Below, one piece after another: positions 48,988-58,050 of a DNA stretch of 64,000 bases. Under the pieces are notes generated by a model. It was not told where the DNA came from. It saw only the letters and a program-made list of their open reading frames with translations, and did no database searches. The translations under genes and the position numbers were made by a program. The DNA lies in contig NZ_JAGFNS010000012.1 of assembly GCF_017592555.1 (NCBI RefSeq), forward strand, positions 62,001 to 126,000. Direction: 5' to 3'. The first letter of the stretch is position 1; every line of letters begins with the position of its first letter. Source of the DNA: Actinoplanes flavus. Its GTDB lineage: Bacteria; Actinomycetota; Actinomycetes; Mycobacteriales; Micromonosporaceae.

Positions 48988-50521
48988 CCGCCCGGGAGGC
49001 CTTCCCGCAGGCGTCCGCGCCGACGCAGGTGGCCAGCCCGTGCAGCGCGGTGGTCAGCTCGGCGAGCCGTTCCGGCGCCAGCGTGCCGACCAGGTTGGTC
49101 AGCATGTACGGGTCGGTCTTGCGGTCGAAGTACTCCCGGGTCCCGTCCACGTACTCGATGAAGGTGAACCGCTCGGTGCGCAGCGCGTCGTACGACGGCG
49201 GGATGTTCTTGCTGTCGTATTGGAAGTCCGGGTCCTTCGGGTCGGTGGCCGGATCGTGGTGCTCGATCAGCGTCGCGTGCCGCCAGCCGGCCGGCGCGTC
49301 GCCGCTGAGCAGCGCCTTGAAGCTGCGGCCGTCGCACTCCGGTGACGGCGGCGCTCCGGCCAGGTCGGTGAAGGTGGGCCGCAGGTCGATGTTCGCCACC
49401 ACCGAGCTGACGCTGCGCCCGGCGCCCACCCCGTGCCCGGCGACGATCAGCGGGACGTTGACGTCGGTGTCGAAGGCGGTCTGCTTGCCGGAGGGCAGCG
49501 CGTACTCGCCCATGTGGTAGCCGTTGTCCGAGCTGAAGACGACCACGGTGTCGTCGGCCACCCCGGACTTGGCCAGGGTGTCGCGCAGCATGCCGACCAT
49601 GCGGTCCACCGACTGCACCGACTGCACCCGCTTGCGGAACTCCTCGTCCAGCCGCTGCACCTGGTCCTTGGTGAGCTTGAGCTTCGGGGGCAGCCACGCC
49701 GAGCCGGCGGGCACCTTGTCGTAGGCCGCGGTGCGCGGCGCCTTCAGCCCGGGGAAGGACTGCTCGTCCCGCGGCGCCGGAGTGTACGGGCTGTGCGGGG
49801 TGTAGGTGGAGACCTCGACCATGAACGGCTGCCCGGTCGCCGCGGTGGTGGTGATGAAGTTCGCCGCCTTGCCCGCGATCACGTCGGTGAGGTAGTCCTG
49901 CGGCTTGTTGCCGTACCTCTTGACCTGGCCGTTCTCGTTGAGGTCGTAGTTGAAGTTGTCGTAGGCGTTGCCGCCGCCGAACCACTGGTCCCAGCCCGGC
50001 GGCACGTAGGGCTTGCCGGTGCCCATGGTCTTCTTGGGAAAGTACTCGTTGAGGTACTTGCCGAGGAACGCGGTGCGGTAACCGGCCGCCTGGAGGTCGG
50101 TCGCGACCGTCGACGTCTCCTCGCCGCGGCTGTGGAAGAGCCGGAAGCCGCCGTCCGACCCGTGGTTCTTCACGATGCCGGTGTTGTGCGGGAACTGTCC
50201 CTTGAGGATCGAGGCGCGCGACGGGCAGCAGAGCGAGTCGGTGACCGTGTAGTTGGTGAAGGTGGTGCCGTCCCGCTGCATCCGCTGCACGTTCGGCATG
50301 TACTGCACGAGGTTCATCGACAGGTCGTCGACCAGCACGAAGACGATGTTCGGCCGGGTCGGGACACTCTCCGTGGAGTTGCCCGGCCCGGCCGCGGACG
50401 GCCCGGAGGCCGCCGGATGGGCTTCGGCGGGGTCTCCGGCGGGTGCGGCGGGAGAGCCGCATCCGGCCATGGCCAGCAGCGACGTGACGGCGGCGAGAAC
50501 GCCCAGGGTGCGGAAGGACAT
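48980..50521 (-). CDS. Sulfatase-family lipoprotein
   Basis: 513-aa exported hydrolase with lipobox LLAMAGC (Cys about 21). The sulfatase core has RPNIVFVLVDDLSMN (metal Asp pair), the formylglycine motif CCPSRASIL (C-x-P-x-R, where the Cys would be oxidised by a formylglycine-generating enzyme) and VVVFSSDNGYHMGEY. It resembles N-acetylglucosamine-6-sulfatase-like members. The substrate is unknown, and no formylglycine-generating enzyme gene is in the window. Confidence 0.9.
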   Translation of the reverse strand: MSFRTLGVLAAVTSLLAMAGCGSPAAPAGDPAEAHPAASGPSAAGPGNSTESVPTRPNIVFVLVDDLSMNLVQYMPNVQRMQRDGTTFTNYTVTDSLCCPSRASILKGQFPHNTGIVKNHGSDGGFRLFHSRGEETSTVATDLQAAGYRTAFLGKYLNEYFPKKTMGTGKPYVPPGWDQWFGGGNAYDNFNYDLNENGQVKRYGNKPQDYLTDVIAGKAANFITTTAATGQPFMVEVSTYTPHSPYTPAPRDEQSFPGLKAPRTAAYDKVPAGSAWLPPKLKLTKDQVQRLDEEFRKRVQSVQSVDRMVGMLRDTLAKSGVADDTVVVFSSDNGYHMGEYALPSGKQTAFDTDVNVPLIVAGHGVGAGRSVSSVVANIDLRPTFTDLAGAPPSPECDGRSFKALLSGDAPAGWRHATLIEHHDPATDPKDPDFQYDSKNIPPSYDALRTERFTFIEYVDGTREYFDRKTDPYMLTNLVGTLAPERLAELTTALHGLATCVGADACGKASRAVS

Positions 50522-50700
50522 GGTGGCGCGGCTACTCCATCTACGAGTGGTCCCAAGGAGGGTAATCGGCCGGTGCCCACCCGTCTTGCGGTGGTTGCTT
50601 ACCTCTTTCTCAGATGATCTTTAAGAAAGTCTGAACAGCCGGGAGCCGATCGTCGTACCGGCGGATAGTGGACACCTTCCCCTGGAGGTGATCCGTACCA

Positions 50701-50859
50701 GTGGCCAGTACCACCGAACCGCACCGGGCGTACGTCGTCATCGTGGTGGCGTCCCCGGAGCCGCGACCGCGCCGGTTGCGGCGCCCCACCGCCCGCCGCC
50801 CGCACCTGCCGATCCGCCCGCCCCGCGCGCCCCGGGTGCCGCGCCGCCCCGCCGCCTGA
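50701..50859 (+). CDS. Possible 52-aa Arg/Pro-rich small protein
   Basis: A GTG start at 50701 is preceded by GGAGGTGATC (50684-50693), a perfect ten-base match to the anti-Shine-Dalgarno end of 16S rRNA, at 7-nt spacing. The frame reads MASTTEPHRAYVVIVVASPEP and then a strongly basic part with about a dozen Arg, ending TGA at 50859. No family is recognised. The sulfatase-P450 gap of 407 bp is otherwise empty apart from an AT-rich patch near 50605-50636. The GC-rich composition makes open frames easy, so the ribosome site is the main evidence. Confidence 0.4.
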   Translation: MASTTEPHRAYVVIVVASPEPRPRRLRRPTARRPHLPIRPPRAPRVPRRPAA

Positions 50860-50928
50860 CCGGGGCTGCCGGGAACCTCATCGACACGTATTGTCGGAAT
50901 TCGGTTCCCGGCGGCCTGGAGGGGCGAA

Positions 50929-52110
50929 ATGATCGATTTCACCGACCCGGTGTTTCAGAACGACCCCCATCCGACGTACGCCGAGATGCGCCGCACCGGC
51001 CCGGTGCGCCGCGTCCGCCTGCCCAGCGGCACGGACGCCTGGCTCGTCACCCGGTACGAGGACGCCCGCCGTGCGCTGACCGACCCCCGGCTGTCCAAGT
51101 CGGTGGCCGCCCTCGGCTCCTCGCCGGCCGCGGCCGGGCAGTCCGCGGCCGGCGGCCCCCTGTCCCGGCACATGCTGGCCGTCGACCCGCCCGACCACAC
51201 CCGGCTGCGCCGCCTGGTCTCGGCCGCCTTCACGGTCCGCCGGATCGAGGCGCTGCGCCCGCGGATCGAGGTGATCGCCACCGAGCTGCTGGACGCCCTC
51301 GACGGCCGGGACCGGACCGACCTGATCGACGCCTTCGCCTTCCCGCTGCCCATCCAGGTGATCTGCGAGCTGCTCGGGGTGCCGGCCGCCGACCAGGGCT
51401 CGTTCCGGGCCTGGTCCAACGTCATCGTCGCGGGCACGATGTCCGGCGACCGGCTGGGCCCGGCCATCGAGGCGATGATCGGCTACATCCGTAGCCTGCT
51501 CGCCGAGCGCCGCGAGCACGGCGGCGACGACCTGCTGGCCGGGCTGATCCAGGTCCGCGACTCCGGGGACGGGCTGACCGAGGAGGAGCTCACCTCGATG
51601 GTCTTCCTGCTGCTGCTGGCCGGCCACGAGACCACCGTCAACCTGATCGGCAACGGCGCCTACCTGCTGCTGCGCGACCGCGAGCGATGGGAGCGGCTGC
51701 GCGCCGACCGCGCGTTGCTGCCGTCGGCCATCGAGGAGTTCCTGCGGTACGAGGGACCCGTCGAGACGTCCACCTTCCGGGTCGCCACCGAGGACCTGGA
51801 GATCGGCGGGGAGAAGGTGGCCGCCGGCGACCCGGTCGTGGTGGTCCTGCTGTCCGCCAACCGGGACGACGACCGCTTCCCCGGCGCCGGCGAACTGCGG
51901 CTGGACCGTCCGCAGAACCCGCACCTGGCCTTCGGGCACGGCATCCACTACTGCCTGGGCGCGCCGCTGGCCCGGCTGGAGGCGCAGATCGCGTTCACCG
52001 CTCTGCTCGACCGTTTCCCCGCCCTGCGGCTGGCCGTCGAGCCGGGCGAGCTGACCTGGCGGCCCGGCACCCTGCTGCGCGGGCTGACCGAGCTTCCGGT
52101 CCGCCTCTGA
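50929..52110 (+). CDS. Cytochrome P450
   Basis: 393-aa soluble class I P450. The heme ligand loop is FGHGIHYCLGAPLAR, the oxygen-binding I-helix is LLLLAGHETTVN, and the K-helix ExxR is EFLRYEGPVETSTFR (with the Glu-x-x-Arg). It is like the CYP105/107-type macrolide or xenobiotic hydroxylases of actinomycetes. No ferredoxin is adjacent, so redox partners come from elsewhere. The substrate is unknown. Confidence 0.95.
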   Translation: MIDFTDPVFQNDPHPTYAEMRRTGPVRRVRLPSGTDAWLVTRYEDARRALTDPRLSKSVAALGSSPAAAGQSAAGGPLSRHMLAVDPPDHTRLRRLVSAAFTVRRIEALRPRIEVIATELLDALDGRDRTDLIDAFAFPLPIQVICELLGVPAADQGSFRAWSNVIVAGTMSGDRLGPAIEAMIGYIRSLLAERREHGGDDLLAGLIQVRDSGDGLTEEELTSMVFLLLLAGHETTVNLIGNGAYLLLRDRERWERLRADRALLPSAIEEFLRYEGPVETSTFRVATEDLEIGGEKVAAGDPVVVVLLSANRDDDRFPGAGELRLDRPQNPHLAFGHGIHYCLGAPLARLEAQIAFTALLDRFPALRLAVEPGELTWRPGTLLRGLTELPVRL

Positions 52111-52123
52111 CCCCGGGCCTGGC

Positions 52124-52732
52124 ATGATGGCCGCCGTGCCGGATCCTCATGACCTCTACCAGCCGACGGCCCCGATGCCGGTGGTGGAGCAGCAGCGCGG
52201 CGTCTACCGGGCCGCCGACCATCGCCGGATGGCCCTGCTCGCCGCCGCGGGCTCCGCGGTCGTCCTGCTGGCGTTCGTGGTCTGGCTGTTCTCCGGCGAC
52301 GACGAGAGCCCGGCGCCGGTGGCCGCGCCGCCCGCGGTGGTGGTGACCTCGGCGGCGCCCACCGAGGAGCCGTCCCCCACTGAGCAGGCCCCTTCCGAGG
52401 AGGCCCCCTCCGAGGAGGCCACGACGACGGCTCCGGCGGTCACCGTGCGCCCGGCTCGGCCGGCCGAGCTGATCGCCGCCCTGCGGACCGTGGTCGACAC
52501 GCTGGAGGATCAGGGCGAGATCGACGACGACGGCGCCGAGGCGCTGGACCGCCGGCTCAAGTCCGCCGCCGACCGGCTGAAACGGGGCAAGGCGAAGGAC
52601 GCCGCCCGCAGGATGGACGAGTTCGCCGAGAAGCTCGTCGACCTGCGCGAGGACGACGACATCAGCCGGTCCGCCTTCAACGCCCTGGCCGCCGGCGCCG
52701 GTCAGGTCAGGGCGGCTCTGCCGGCCCGCTGA
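52124..52732 (+). CDS. Single-pass membrane protein of unknown function
   Basis: 202-aa protein: N-terminal 35 polar residues, one helix (MALLAAAGSAVVLLAFVVWLF), a Pro/Glu/Ser/Thr-rich linker with two EEAPS repeats, and a helical C-terminal domain (RPAELIAALRTVVDTLEDQGEIDDDGAEALDRRL...) of about 85 residues. That last part resembles the regulatory tail found after kinases or secreted proteins, but I cannot assign a family. The start may be ATG 52124, ATG 52127 or GTG 52136. It follows the P450 by 13 nt and is probably co-transcribed. Confidence 0.75.
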   Translation: MMAAVPDPHDLYQPTAPMPVVEQQRGVYRAADHRRMALLAAAGSAVVLLAFVVWLFSGDDESPAPVAAPPAVVVTSAAPTEEPSPTEQAPSEEAPSEEATTTAPAVTVRPARPAELIAALRTVVDTLEDQGEIDDDGAEALDRRLKSAADRLKRGKAKDAARRMDEFAEKLVDLREDDDISRSAFNALAAGAGQVRAALPAR

Positions 52733-52733
52733 C

Positions 52734-53399
52734 TCAGCTCACGCCCAGCTCGGCCATCCGCTGGATCTCGATCACCTGCTCGATCGCCGTCTCCTTGGCC
52801 ATCTTGGCGAGCCGCTCCTCCGACCCGGTACGCAGCAGATCGCCCACCATCGTCTCGGCCCCACGGTGGTGTTCGGTCATCATCGCGACGAACCGGCGAT
52901 CGAAGTCGGCGCCCCGGGCCGCGGCCAGATCGGTGAGAGCGGACTCGGACTGCATGCCGGGCATCGCGGCGTGGTCGTGGGCCGGGTCCGACTCCGGCTC
53001 CCCGCGGTCGGCCAGCCAGGTCCGCAGCACCGAGATCTCCGGCCCCTGCGCGGCGGTGATCCGCCCGGCGAGGTTCTTCACGCCCTGGTTCGCGGCCCGG
53101 TCGGGCGCCAGATCGGCCATCCGCAGCGCCTGCGCGTGGTGGGCGATCATCATCTGGGCATAGGTGACGTCGGCCCGGTTGTAGGTGGACGCGGCGGGCG
53201 CCTGCACGTGATCGGAGTCGGTGACACCGGCCGACTCGCCGGGGCGGCCCGGCACGACGACGCGGACCGCCGAGGCCGAGGCGGCGGGCGCGCTCACCGG
53301 ATCGGCCGGGCCGGACGCCCGGGCGGCCAGCACCGCGCCCACGGTGCCGAGAAGGACCACAGTTGCGGCGGTCAGAGCCCATGCGCGTCGGTGTTGCAT
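52734..53399 (-). CDS. DUF305 family exported protein
   Basis: 221-aa protein with an N-terminal membrane signal (AWALTAATVVLLGTVGAVLAA) and a duplicated four-helix DUF305 domain: FxxMMIAHHAQALRMADLA in the first half and FVAMMTEHHRGAETMVGDLL in the second. The HDHAAMPGM stretch is Met/His-rich, which suggests metal (copper) contact. DUF305 proteins often accompany copper-handling genes. It is divergent from the LVIVD-type secreted protein. Confidence 0.9.
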   Translation of the reverse strand: MQHRRAWALTAATVVLLGTVGAVLAARASGPADPVSAPAASASAVRVVVPGRPGESAGVTDSDHVQAPAASTYNRADVTYAQMMIAHHAQALRMADLAPDRAANQGVKNLAGRITAAQGPEISVLRTWLADRGEPESDPAHDHAAMPGMQSESALTDLAAARGADFDRRFVAMMTEHHRGAETMVGDLLRTGSEERLAKMAKETAIEQVIEIQRMAELGVS

Positions 53400-53443
53400 G
53401 TATTTCCTTTCCGGCAGGCGACCCCCACGGTCGGGCTTCGACG

Positions 53444-53454
53444 GTTATCGTAAC
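53444..53454. promoter_or_regulatory. GTTATCGTAAC palindrome in divergent promoter region
   Basis: GTTA-TCG-TAAC is a perfect inverted repeat between the divergent DUF305 and LVIVD-type genes. A related TGTTAC-N6-GTAACA repeat lies upstream of the other secreted propeller gene at 56188. Confidence 0.35.
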
Positions 53455-53534
53455 GACCGACATCGCTGTCACCGATAGTGCGGACGACACGACTCGCCGT
53501 GCGTCATCGGTGCTCCGAAACCGGAAGGAGCTTC

Positions 53535-54965
53535 ATGAAGCATCCTGCCTCACGAGGGCGGTTCAAGCGCCTGGCCTGTATCGGGGCGGCGGCGGTCCTG
53601 TCCACCCTGGTCGTGGCCGCGCCGGTCCAAGCGGACCCAGCCGGCATCCCAGCCGTGGACCAGATCGTCAGCAGCCCCAACATCAAGCAGATCGCCAACG
53701 AGCCGAAGGTGGGCCCGTTCGCCGCGGAGAGCGCGCTCAACAGCGACCTGGCCTTCCAGGGGAAGTACGCGTACGCCGGCAACTACAACGGCTTCAGCGT
53801 CTACGACATCAGCAGGCCGAGTGACCCGGTGCCGGTCACCCAGGTGCTCTGCCCCGGTTCGCAGAACGACATCTCGATCTGGGGTGACCTGCTCTTCCTG
53901 GCGACCGACTCGATCCGCAACGACGACTCGTGCAACAGCGTCTCGGTCCCGAACGCGGAGCCGTCCACCGCGCCCCGCTGGGAAGGCGTCAAGATCTTCG
54001 ACGTCAGCGATCCGCGCAACCCGAAGTACGTGAAGGCGGTCAAGACCGACTGCGGCTCACACACCCTGACGCTGGTTCCGGGCAAGGGCCACGATCGCTC
54101 GGTGTACGTCTACGTGTCGTCGTACAACCTCGACGTGGTGGACCTGCCGAACTGCGCGCAGCCGCACGACAAGATCTCGATCATCAAGGTGCCGCTGCGG
54201 AAGCCGGACACCGCGAGCCTGATCGCCGCGCCGGTGCTCTTCCCGGACGGCGGCTTCCCGGGTGACGCCGACAGCCGGCGGACCACCGGCTGCCACGACA
54301 TCACCGCCTACCCGGCCAAGGACATCGCGGCCGGCGCGTGCATGGGTGACGGCGTCCTGCTGGACATCTCCCGCCCGGCGTCGCCCAAGGTGATCACCAC
54401 GGTGCGGGACGCGGAGAACTTCGCGTTCTGGCACTCGGCGACGTTCAACAACGACGCCACCAAGGTCGTCTTCACCGACGAGCTGGGCGGCGGCGGTGGC
54501 GCGGAGTGCCTGCCGTCCATCGGCGCGAACAAGGGCGCCGACGCGATCTACGACATCACCGGCAAGGGCCGGCACCGCAAGCTGGAGTTCCGCAGCTACT
54601 TCAAGATCCCCCGGGAGAACGCCACCACCGAGAACTGCGTGGCCCACAACGGCTCGCTGATCCCGGTCAAGGGCCGCGACATCATGGTCCAGGCGTGGTA
54701 TCAGGGCGGCATCTCGATCTGGGACTTCACCAACTCGCGCAAGCCGGTGGAGATCGCCTACTGGGAGCGCGGCCCGCTCAGCCTCGACCGGCTGATCGTC
54801 GGCGGTTCCTGGTCGGCGTACTGGTACAACGGCCACATCTACTCCAACGACATCCAGAAGGGCTTCGACGTCCTGGAGGTCAGCGACCGCCGCATCGACA
54901 AGGCGGAGCGGGAACGGACGTGGCAGTTCAACGCGCAGACCCAGACCGACTACCGCAAGTGGTGA
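53535..54965 (+). CDS. Secreted LVIVD-repeat beta-propeller-like protein
   Basis: 476-aa exported protein. Signal peptide (ACIGAAAVLSTLVVAAPVQADPAG) then recurrent LVIVD-like strands: YNGFSVYDISRPSDPV, EGVKIFDVSDPRNPKYV, GVLLDISRPASPKVI, GISIWDFTNSRKPVEI, KGFDVLEVSD, consistent with a propeller. It is His- and Cys-containing (GCHDITAYP, FWHSATFNND). Function is unknown; such proteins are found at the cell surface. ATG 53535 follows GGAAGGAG. Confidence 0.88.
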   Translation: MKHPASRGRFKRLACIGAAAVLSTLVVAAPVQADPAGIPAVDQIVSSPNIKQIANEPKVGPFAAESALNSDLAFQGKYAYAGNYNGFSVYDISRPSDPVPVTQVLCPGSQNDISIWGDLLFLATDSIRNDDSCNSVSVPNAEPSTAPRWEGVKIFDVSDPRNPKYVKAVKTDCGSHTLTLVPGKGHDRSVYVYVSSYNLDVVDLPNCAQPHDKISIIKVPLRKPDTASLIAAPVLFPDGGFPGDADSRRTTGCHDITAYPAKDIAAGACMGDGVLLDISRPASPKVITTVRDAENFAFWHSATFNNDATKVVFTDELGGGGGAECLPSIGANKGADAIYDITGKGRHRKLEFRSYFKIPRENATTENCVAHNGSLIPVKGRDIMVQAWYQGGISIWDFTNSRKPVEIAYWERGPLSLDRLIVGGSWSAYWYNGHIYSNDIQKGFDVLEVSDRRIDKAERERTWQFNAQTQTDYRKW

Positions 54966-54976
54966 TCGGCTAGAGA

Positions 54977-55007
54977 GGCCCGGTGTGACCGCCCATCACA
55001 CCGGGCC
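54977..55007. terminator. Bidirectional hairpin terminator
   Basis: GGCCCGGTGTGA (54977-54988) and TCACACCGGGCC (54996-55007), 7-nt loop, between convergent genes. It overlaps the last codons of the PucR gene. Confidence 0.8.
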
Positions 55008-56141
55008 CCGCCATGTGTGTAGCGCCCACCACCAGCGGACGGTCTCCAGCACGGTGAGCCGTTCGCCGAACCCGGTCAGCTCCCGCAACCGCCGCAGCCG
55101 GTAACGCACCGTGTTCGGGTGCAGGTGCAGCGCACTCGCCGTGAGGTCCAGCCGCTGTCCGTGGTCCAAATAGGCCAGTGCCGTACCGGCCAGCTCCCGG
55201 TGGAAATCGTCGGCCGGGTCCAGCGCCGCCAGCAGCCCGTGCCGCAGGAATCCGGCCAGCATCGGCTGCGCCGCCAGCGCCGTCTCCCCGGCCAGCTCGG
55301 TCACCTCGCACGGCCCGGTCACACCCCGGGCGCGAGCCGCGTGCAGCGCCAGGCGGGCGAGGCGGTGCGCCTCCGTCGCCTTTTCCAGGGGTACGGGCGG
55401 AGTCGTCACCAGCACGGCCGGAGCCACTGTGGTCAGTTCCGGCAGTCGTGGCGTGAGCCCGCACAGCCGGCCCCGTACCGGCCCGAGGATCCCGCCGCAC
55501 CGGGCGAACGCCTGCTCCAGTTCCCGCACCCGGCCCGGCTCGGCCACGTCCGAGACGGCGCAGTGGTACCGGCCGCCGGGAGTGAGCCCGAACCGGGCCG
55601 GATCCACGCCGTCGCTCTCCTCGTCGAGCAGCAGGTGCCGCAGCAGCCGCACGCGGGCGGCCCGCCGGTCGCTGCCGAGCTGCCGCTCCGCCGTCCGGTA
55701 GCCGTCCAGCACGTGCCGTTCCAGCGCGCTGCCGTACCGGTCGAGCCGGAGCAGCCCCTGGAGCAGCACGTCGTCGGGCAGGCCGGCGGCCCGGCCGCGG
55801 GTGATCGCGATCTCCAGGATCCGGCTGCGGCCGGCGTGCACCCCGGACAGCAGCGCCGCCATCGGCACGCCGAGCGCCGCGCCCTCGGCCCCGAACCGCG
55901 CCGCCTCGGTGAAGTCCCCGTCGTCCGGCTCGCCGGGGCGCAGGAAGGTGGCGCACCCGGCCCGGATCAGCGCGGCGACGGACCGGCGGCTCTCCGTCTT
56001 GGGCAGCCGGGCGGCCTCGGGGGACTGGGCGCGGGCCGCGGCCACCACGTCGTCGACCAGCCGGGCGTCGTCGGCGAGCCCGTGCACCAGCGCGGCGAGC
56101 GGGTCGGGTTGTGTCCGGGCGACAACGGGGAGCGTCCGCAT
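54996..56141 (-). CDS. PucR/CdaR-type transcriptional regulator
   Basis: 381-aa regulator with the C-terminal PucR helix-turn-helix (LTASALHLHPNTVRYRLRRLRELTGF, about residues 335-360) and a GGDEF-like/RsbR-like N-terminal part that probably senses a ligand. It is divergent from the secreted propeller gene at 56230 with an 88-bp gap containing an inverted repeat, so it likely controls that gene and itself. ATG 56141. Confidence 0.88.
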   Translation of the reverse strand: MRTLPVVARTQPDPLAALVHGLADDARLVDDVVAAARAQSPEAARLPKTESRRSVAALIRAGCATFLRPGEPDDGDFTEAARFGAEGAALGVPMAALLSGVHAGRSRILEIAITRGRAAGLPDDVLLQGLLRLDRYGSALERHVLDGYRTAERQLGSDRRAARVRLLRHLLLDEESDGVDPARFGLTPGGRYHCAVSDVAEPGRVRELEQAFARCGGILGPVRGRLCGLTPRLPELTTVAPAVLVTTPPVPLEKATEAHRLARLALHAARARGVTGPCEVTELAGETALAAQPMLAGFLRHGLLAALDPADDFHRELAGTALAYLDHGQRLDLTASALHLHPNTVRYRLRRLRELTGFGERLTVLETVRWWWALHTWRGPV

Positions 56142-56187
56142 TAGGTCTCACAACCTATCGATGTGAGTCATCCTCTTGTTCTCCTGG

Positions 56188-56205
56188 TGTTACCGAAAAG
56201 TAACA
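56188..56205. promoter_or_regulatory. TGTTAC-N6-GTAACA inverted repeat, candidate PucR operator
   Basis: Perfect 6-bp arms (56188-56193, 56200-56205) in the divergent promoter region between the PucR regulator and the propeller gene. TATCGATG also occurs twice nearby, at about 56154 and 56213. Confidence 0.45.
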
Positions 56206-56229
56206 GGCCACGATATCGATGGGAATCAC

Positions 56230-57456
56230 ATGAAGACTCATCTCGTACCCCTCGCTCTCGGCCTCCTGCTCGCCGCGGGCACGGCCGTCGCGCCCGAGCC
56301 GGCGGCCGCCGCACCCGCTTTGCGCCAGGTCATGTTCGTCGGCAACAACTGGGACGGCACCGTCGACGTCATCGAGGCCGGTGGCTCCTACGGTCGCGTC
56401 GGCCGGCTCAACGTGGTGCCGGACCGCACCCAGCGGCTCACCGAGATCTACCTCAACCCGATCCGGCTGGCCTTCTACCTCGGCATCCGGCAGGGGCCGG
56501 GGGAGGGGCACGACCAGCTCGTCGACGACATGTACACCACCCCGGCCGGCGACGCCCTGGTCATCTCCCGGCCCAGCTTCGCCGACGTGGTCTCGATCGA
56601 CCTGGCCACCGGAAGGCTGCGCTGGCGGTTCCCGGTCAGCGGCTTCCGCTCCGACCACATGGCGGTCAGCCCGGACGGCCGCTCGGTCGCCGTCTCCGCC
56701 TCCACCGGCAACACCGTGCACGTGCTCGACATCGTCACCGGCCGGCAGCTCGGCTCCTTCGCGACCGGCGACAAACCGCACGAGAACATCTACACCGGCG
56801 GCGGCCGCCACCTGTGGAACATGTCCATCGGCGAGGTCAACACCGACCTCGACGACCCCTGGCTGGACTTCACCAAGGGGGACCGGAAGATCACCGTCGC
56901 CGACACCGGCACCTTCCAGGTGGTCCGCACCATCGACATGCGCAACCGCCTGGACGCCTTCGGCCGCAACGACCTCTCCGACGCGGTCCGCCCGGCGGTC
57001 TTCACCCCGGACGAGTCCAAGCTCTACTTCCAGGTGTCGTTCTTCGCCGGCCTGATCGAGTACGACGTGGCGGCGGACCGGATCACCCGGGTCCGGGAGC
57101 TTCCCCAGAACCCGGCCACCGACCCGGACCGCACAACCTGGGTCAACGACTCCCGGCACCACGGCCTGTCGATCAGCCGGGACGGCGCCAAGCTCTGCGC
57201 CGCCGGGACCATGGACGACTACGCCACCGTCGTCGACCGGGCCACCCTCACCCCGGGGCCGCTGGTCACCGCGATCAAGCCGTACTGGGCCACGGTGAGC
57301 GCGGACGGCCGGGACTGTGTGATCTCCGAGGCCGGCGCCGACAAGGTCACCGCGATCAGCTTCGCCACCGGACAGGCGGTCGCCTCGGTGCCGGTCGGTG
57401 ACCATCCGCAGCGCGTACGGATCGGCTTCGTCCCGGTCGGCTGGACCGCCCCCTGA
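56230..57456 (+). CDS. Secreted YncE-like beta-propeller protein
   Basis: 408-aa exported protein: signal peptide (LVPLALGLLLAAGTAVAPEPAAAAP) and a seven-bladed propeller-like body with typical strands ADVVSIDLATGRLRWRFPV, HMAVSPDGRSVAVSASTGNTVHVLDIVTGRQLG, VRPAVFTPDESKLYFQV and ATVSADGRDCVISEAGADKVTAISFATGQAVASVPVGDHPQRV. Binding partner unknown. ATG 56230 follows GATGGGAATC. Confidence 0.88.
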   Translation: MKTHLVPLALGLLLAAGTAVAPEPAAAAPALRQVMFVGNNWDGTVDVIEAGGSYGRVGRLNVVPDRTQRLTEIYLNPIRLAFYLGIRQGPGEGHDQLVDDMYTTPAGDALVISRPSFADVVSIDLATGRLRWRFPVSGFRSDHMAVSPDGRSVAVSASTGNTVHVLDIVTGRQLGSFATGDKPHENIYTGGGRHLWNMSIGEVNTDLDDPWLDFTKGDRKITVADTGTFQVVRTIDMRNRLDAFGRNDLSDAVRPAVFTPDESKLYFQVSFFAGLIEYDVAADRITRVRELPQNPATDPDRTTWVNDSRHHGLSISRDGAKLCAAGTMDDYATVVDRATLTPGPLVTAIKPYWATVSADGRDCVISEAGADKVTAISFATGQAVASVPVGDHPQRVRIGFVPVGWTAP

Positions 57457-57512
57457 GCCGGTGCACGGCGCGCCGAAACGGACTTAAGATCACAATCAGG
57501 TACTTTCGGGAT

Positions 57513-57902
57513 ATGGCAACGATCCGACGCAGTGCGCTGCTCCGGTCGTTGCCATTCCTGTTCGCGCTCTTCCTCGCCCTGTTCACGGCGGCCGGCCACG
57601 GTGCCGGCGCGTCGTACCCGCACTCGGCCCCCGCGGTCCACACCATCGACACCGCGTGCCCGGCTCAGACGACCGGCCTCGTCGCGGATCCCGCCGCCGG
57701 TCCGGCCCACGACGCGCGCCCGAACGCCGGCGCCGGCGCCGTGACGCCCTCGGGCCAGGATGCCTCCTACGTCGACGCGGAGCTCGTACGGCGTACCGCT
57801 GAGGAAAGCGCGACCCACCGCGTGCCGGACCGGACCGGCACGCCGGCCACCCGGCACGCCGCCGGGATCCTCACCTCCCGCGCGCCGCCCGCCGCCGTCT
57901 GA
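57513..57902 (+). CDS. Small exported protein of unknown function
   Basis: 129-aa protein with a clear signal peptide (SLPFLFALFLALFTAAGHGAGA) and a polar, low-complexity mature part. No family is recognised. It starts with ATG 57513 after TCGGGAT, following the propeller gene by 56 nt. A real gene is favoured by the signal sequence, but the remainder could be non-functional. Confidence 0.55.
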   Translation: MATIRRSALLRSLPFLFALFLALFTAAGHGAGASYPHSAPAVHTIDTACPAQTTGLVADPAAGPAHDARPNAGAGAVTPSGQDASYVDAELVRRTAEESATHRVPDRTGTPATRHAAGILTSRAPPAAV

Positions 57903-58050
57903 CGATCCGTCTCTCCGAGGTCGCGGAAGATCCCGCTGCCATTGATCGTTTCCGGGCAGATCGTCCCGGCGATCCGTGGGCCCGCCACCTCTCGACCGCC
58001 AGCTTCGCCCCGATTCACGCCGCGCACCGAGCCGAACCGAACGGACCATC

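Noticed and set aside
50610..50942. 110-aa minus-strand frame across the sulfatase-P450 gap
   Set aside because: Covers the P450 start and has antisense-type composition; the plus-strand small ORF has the better ribosome site.
56155..57405. 416-aa minus-strand frame
   Set aside because: Shadow of the secreted propeller gene, which has a signal peptide and family motifs.
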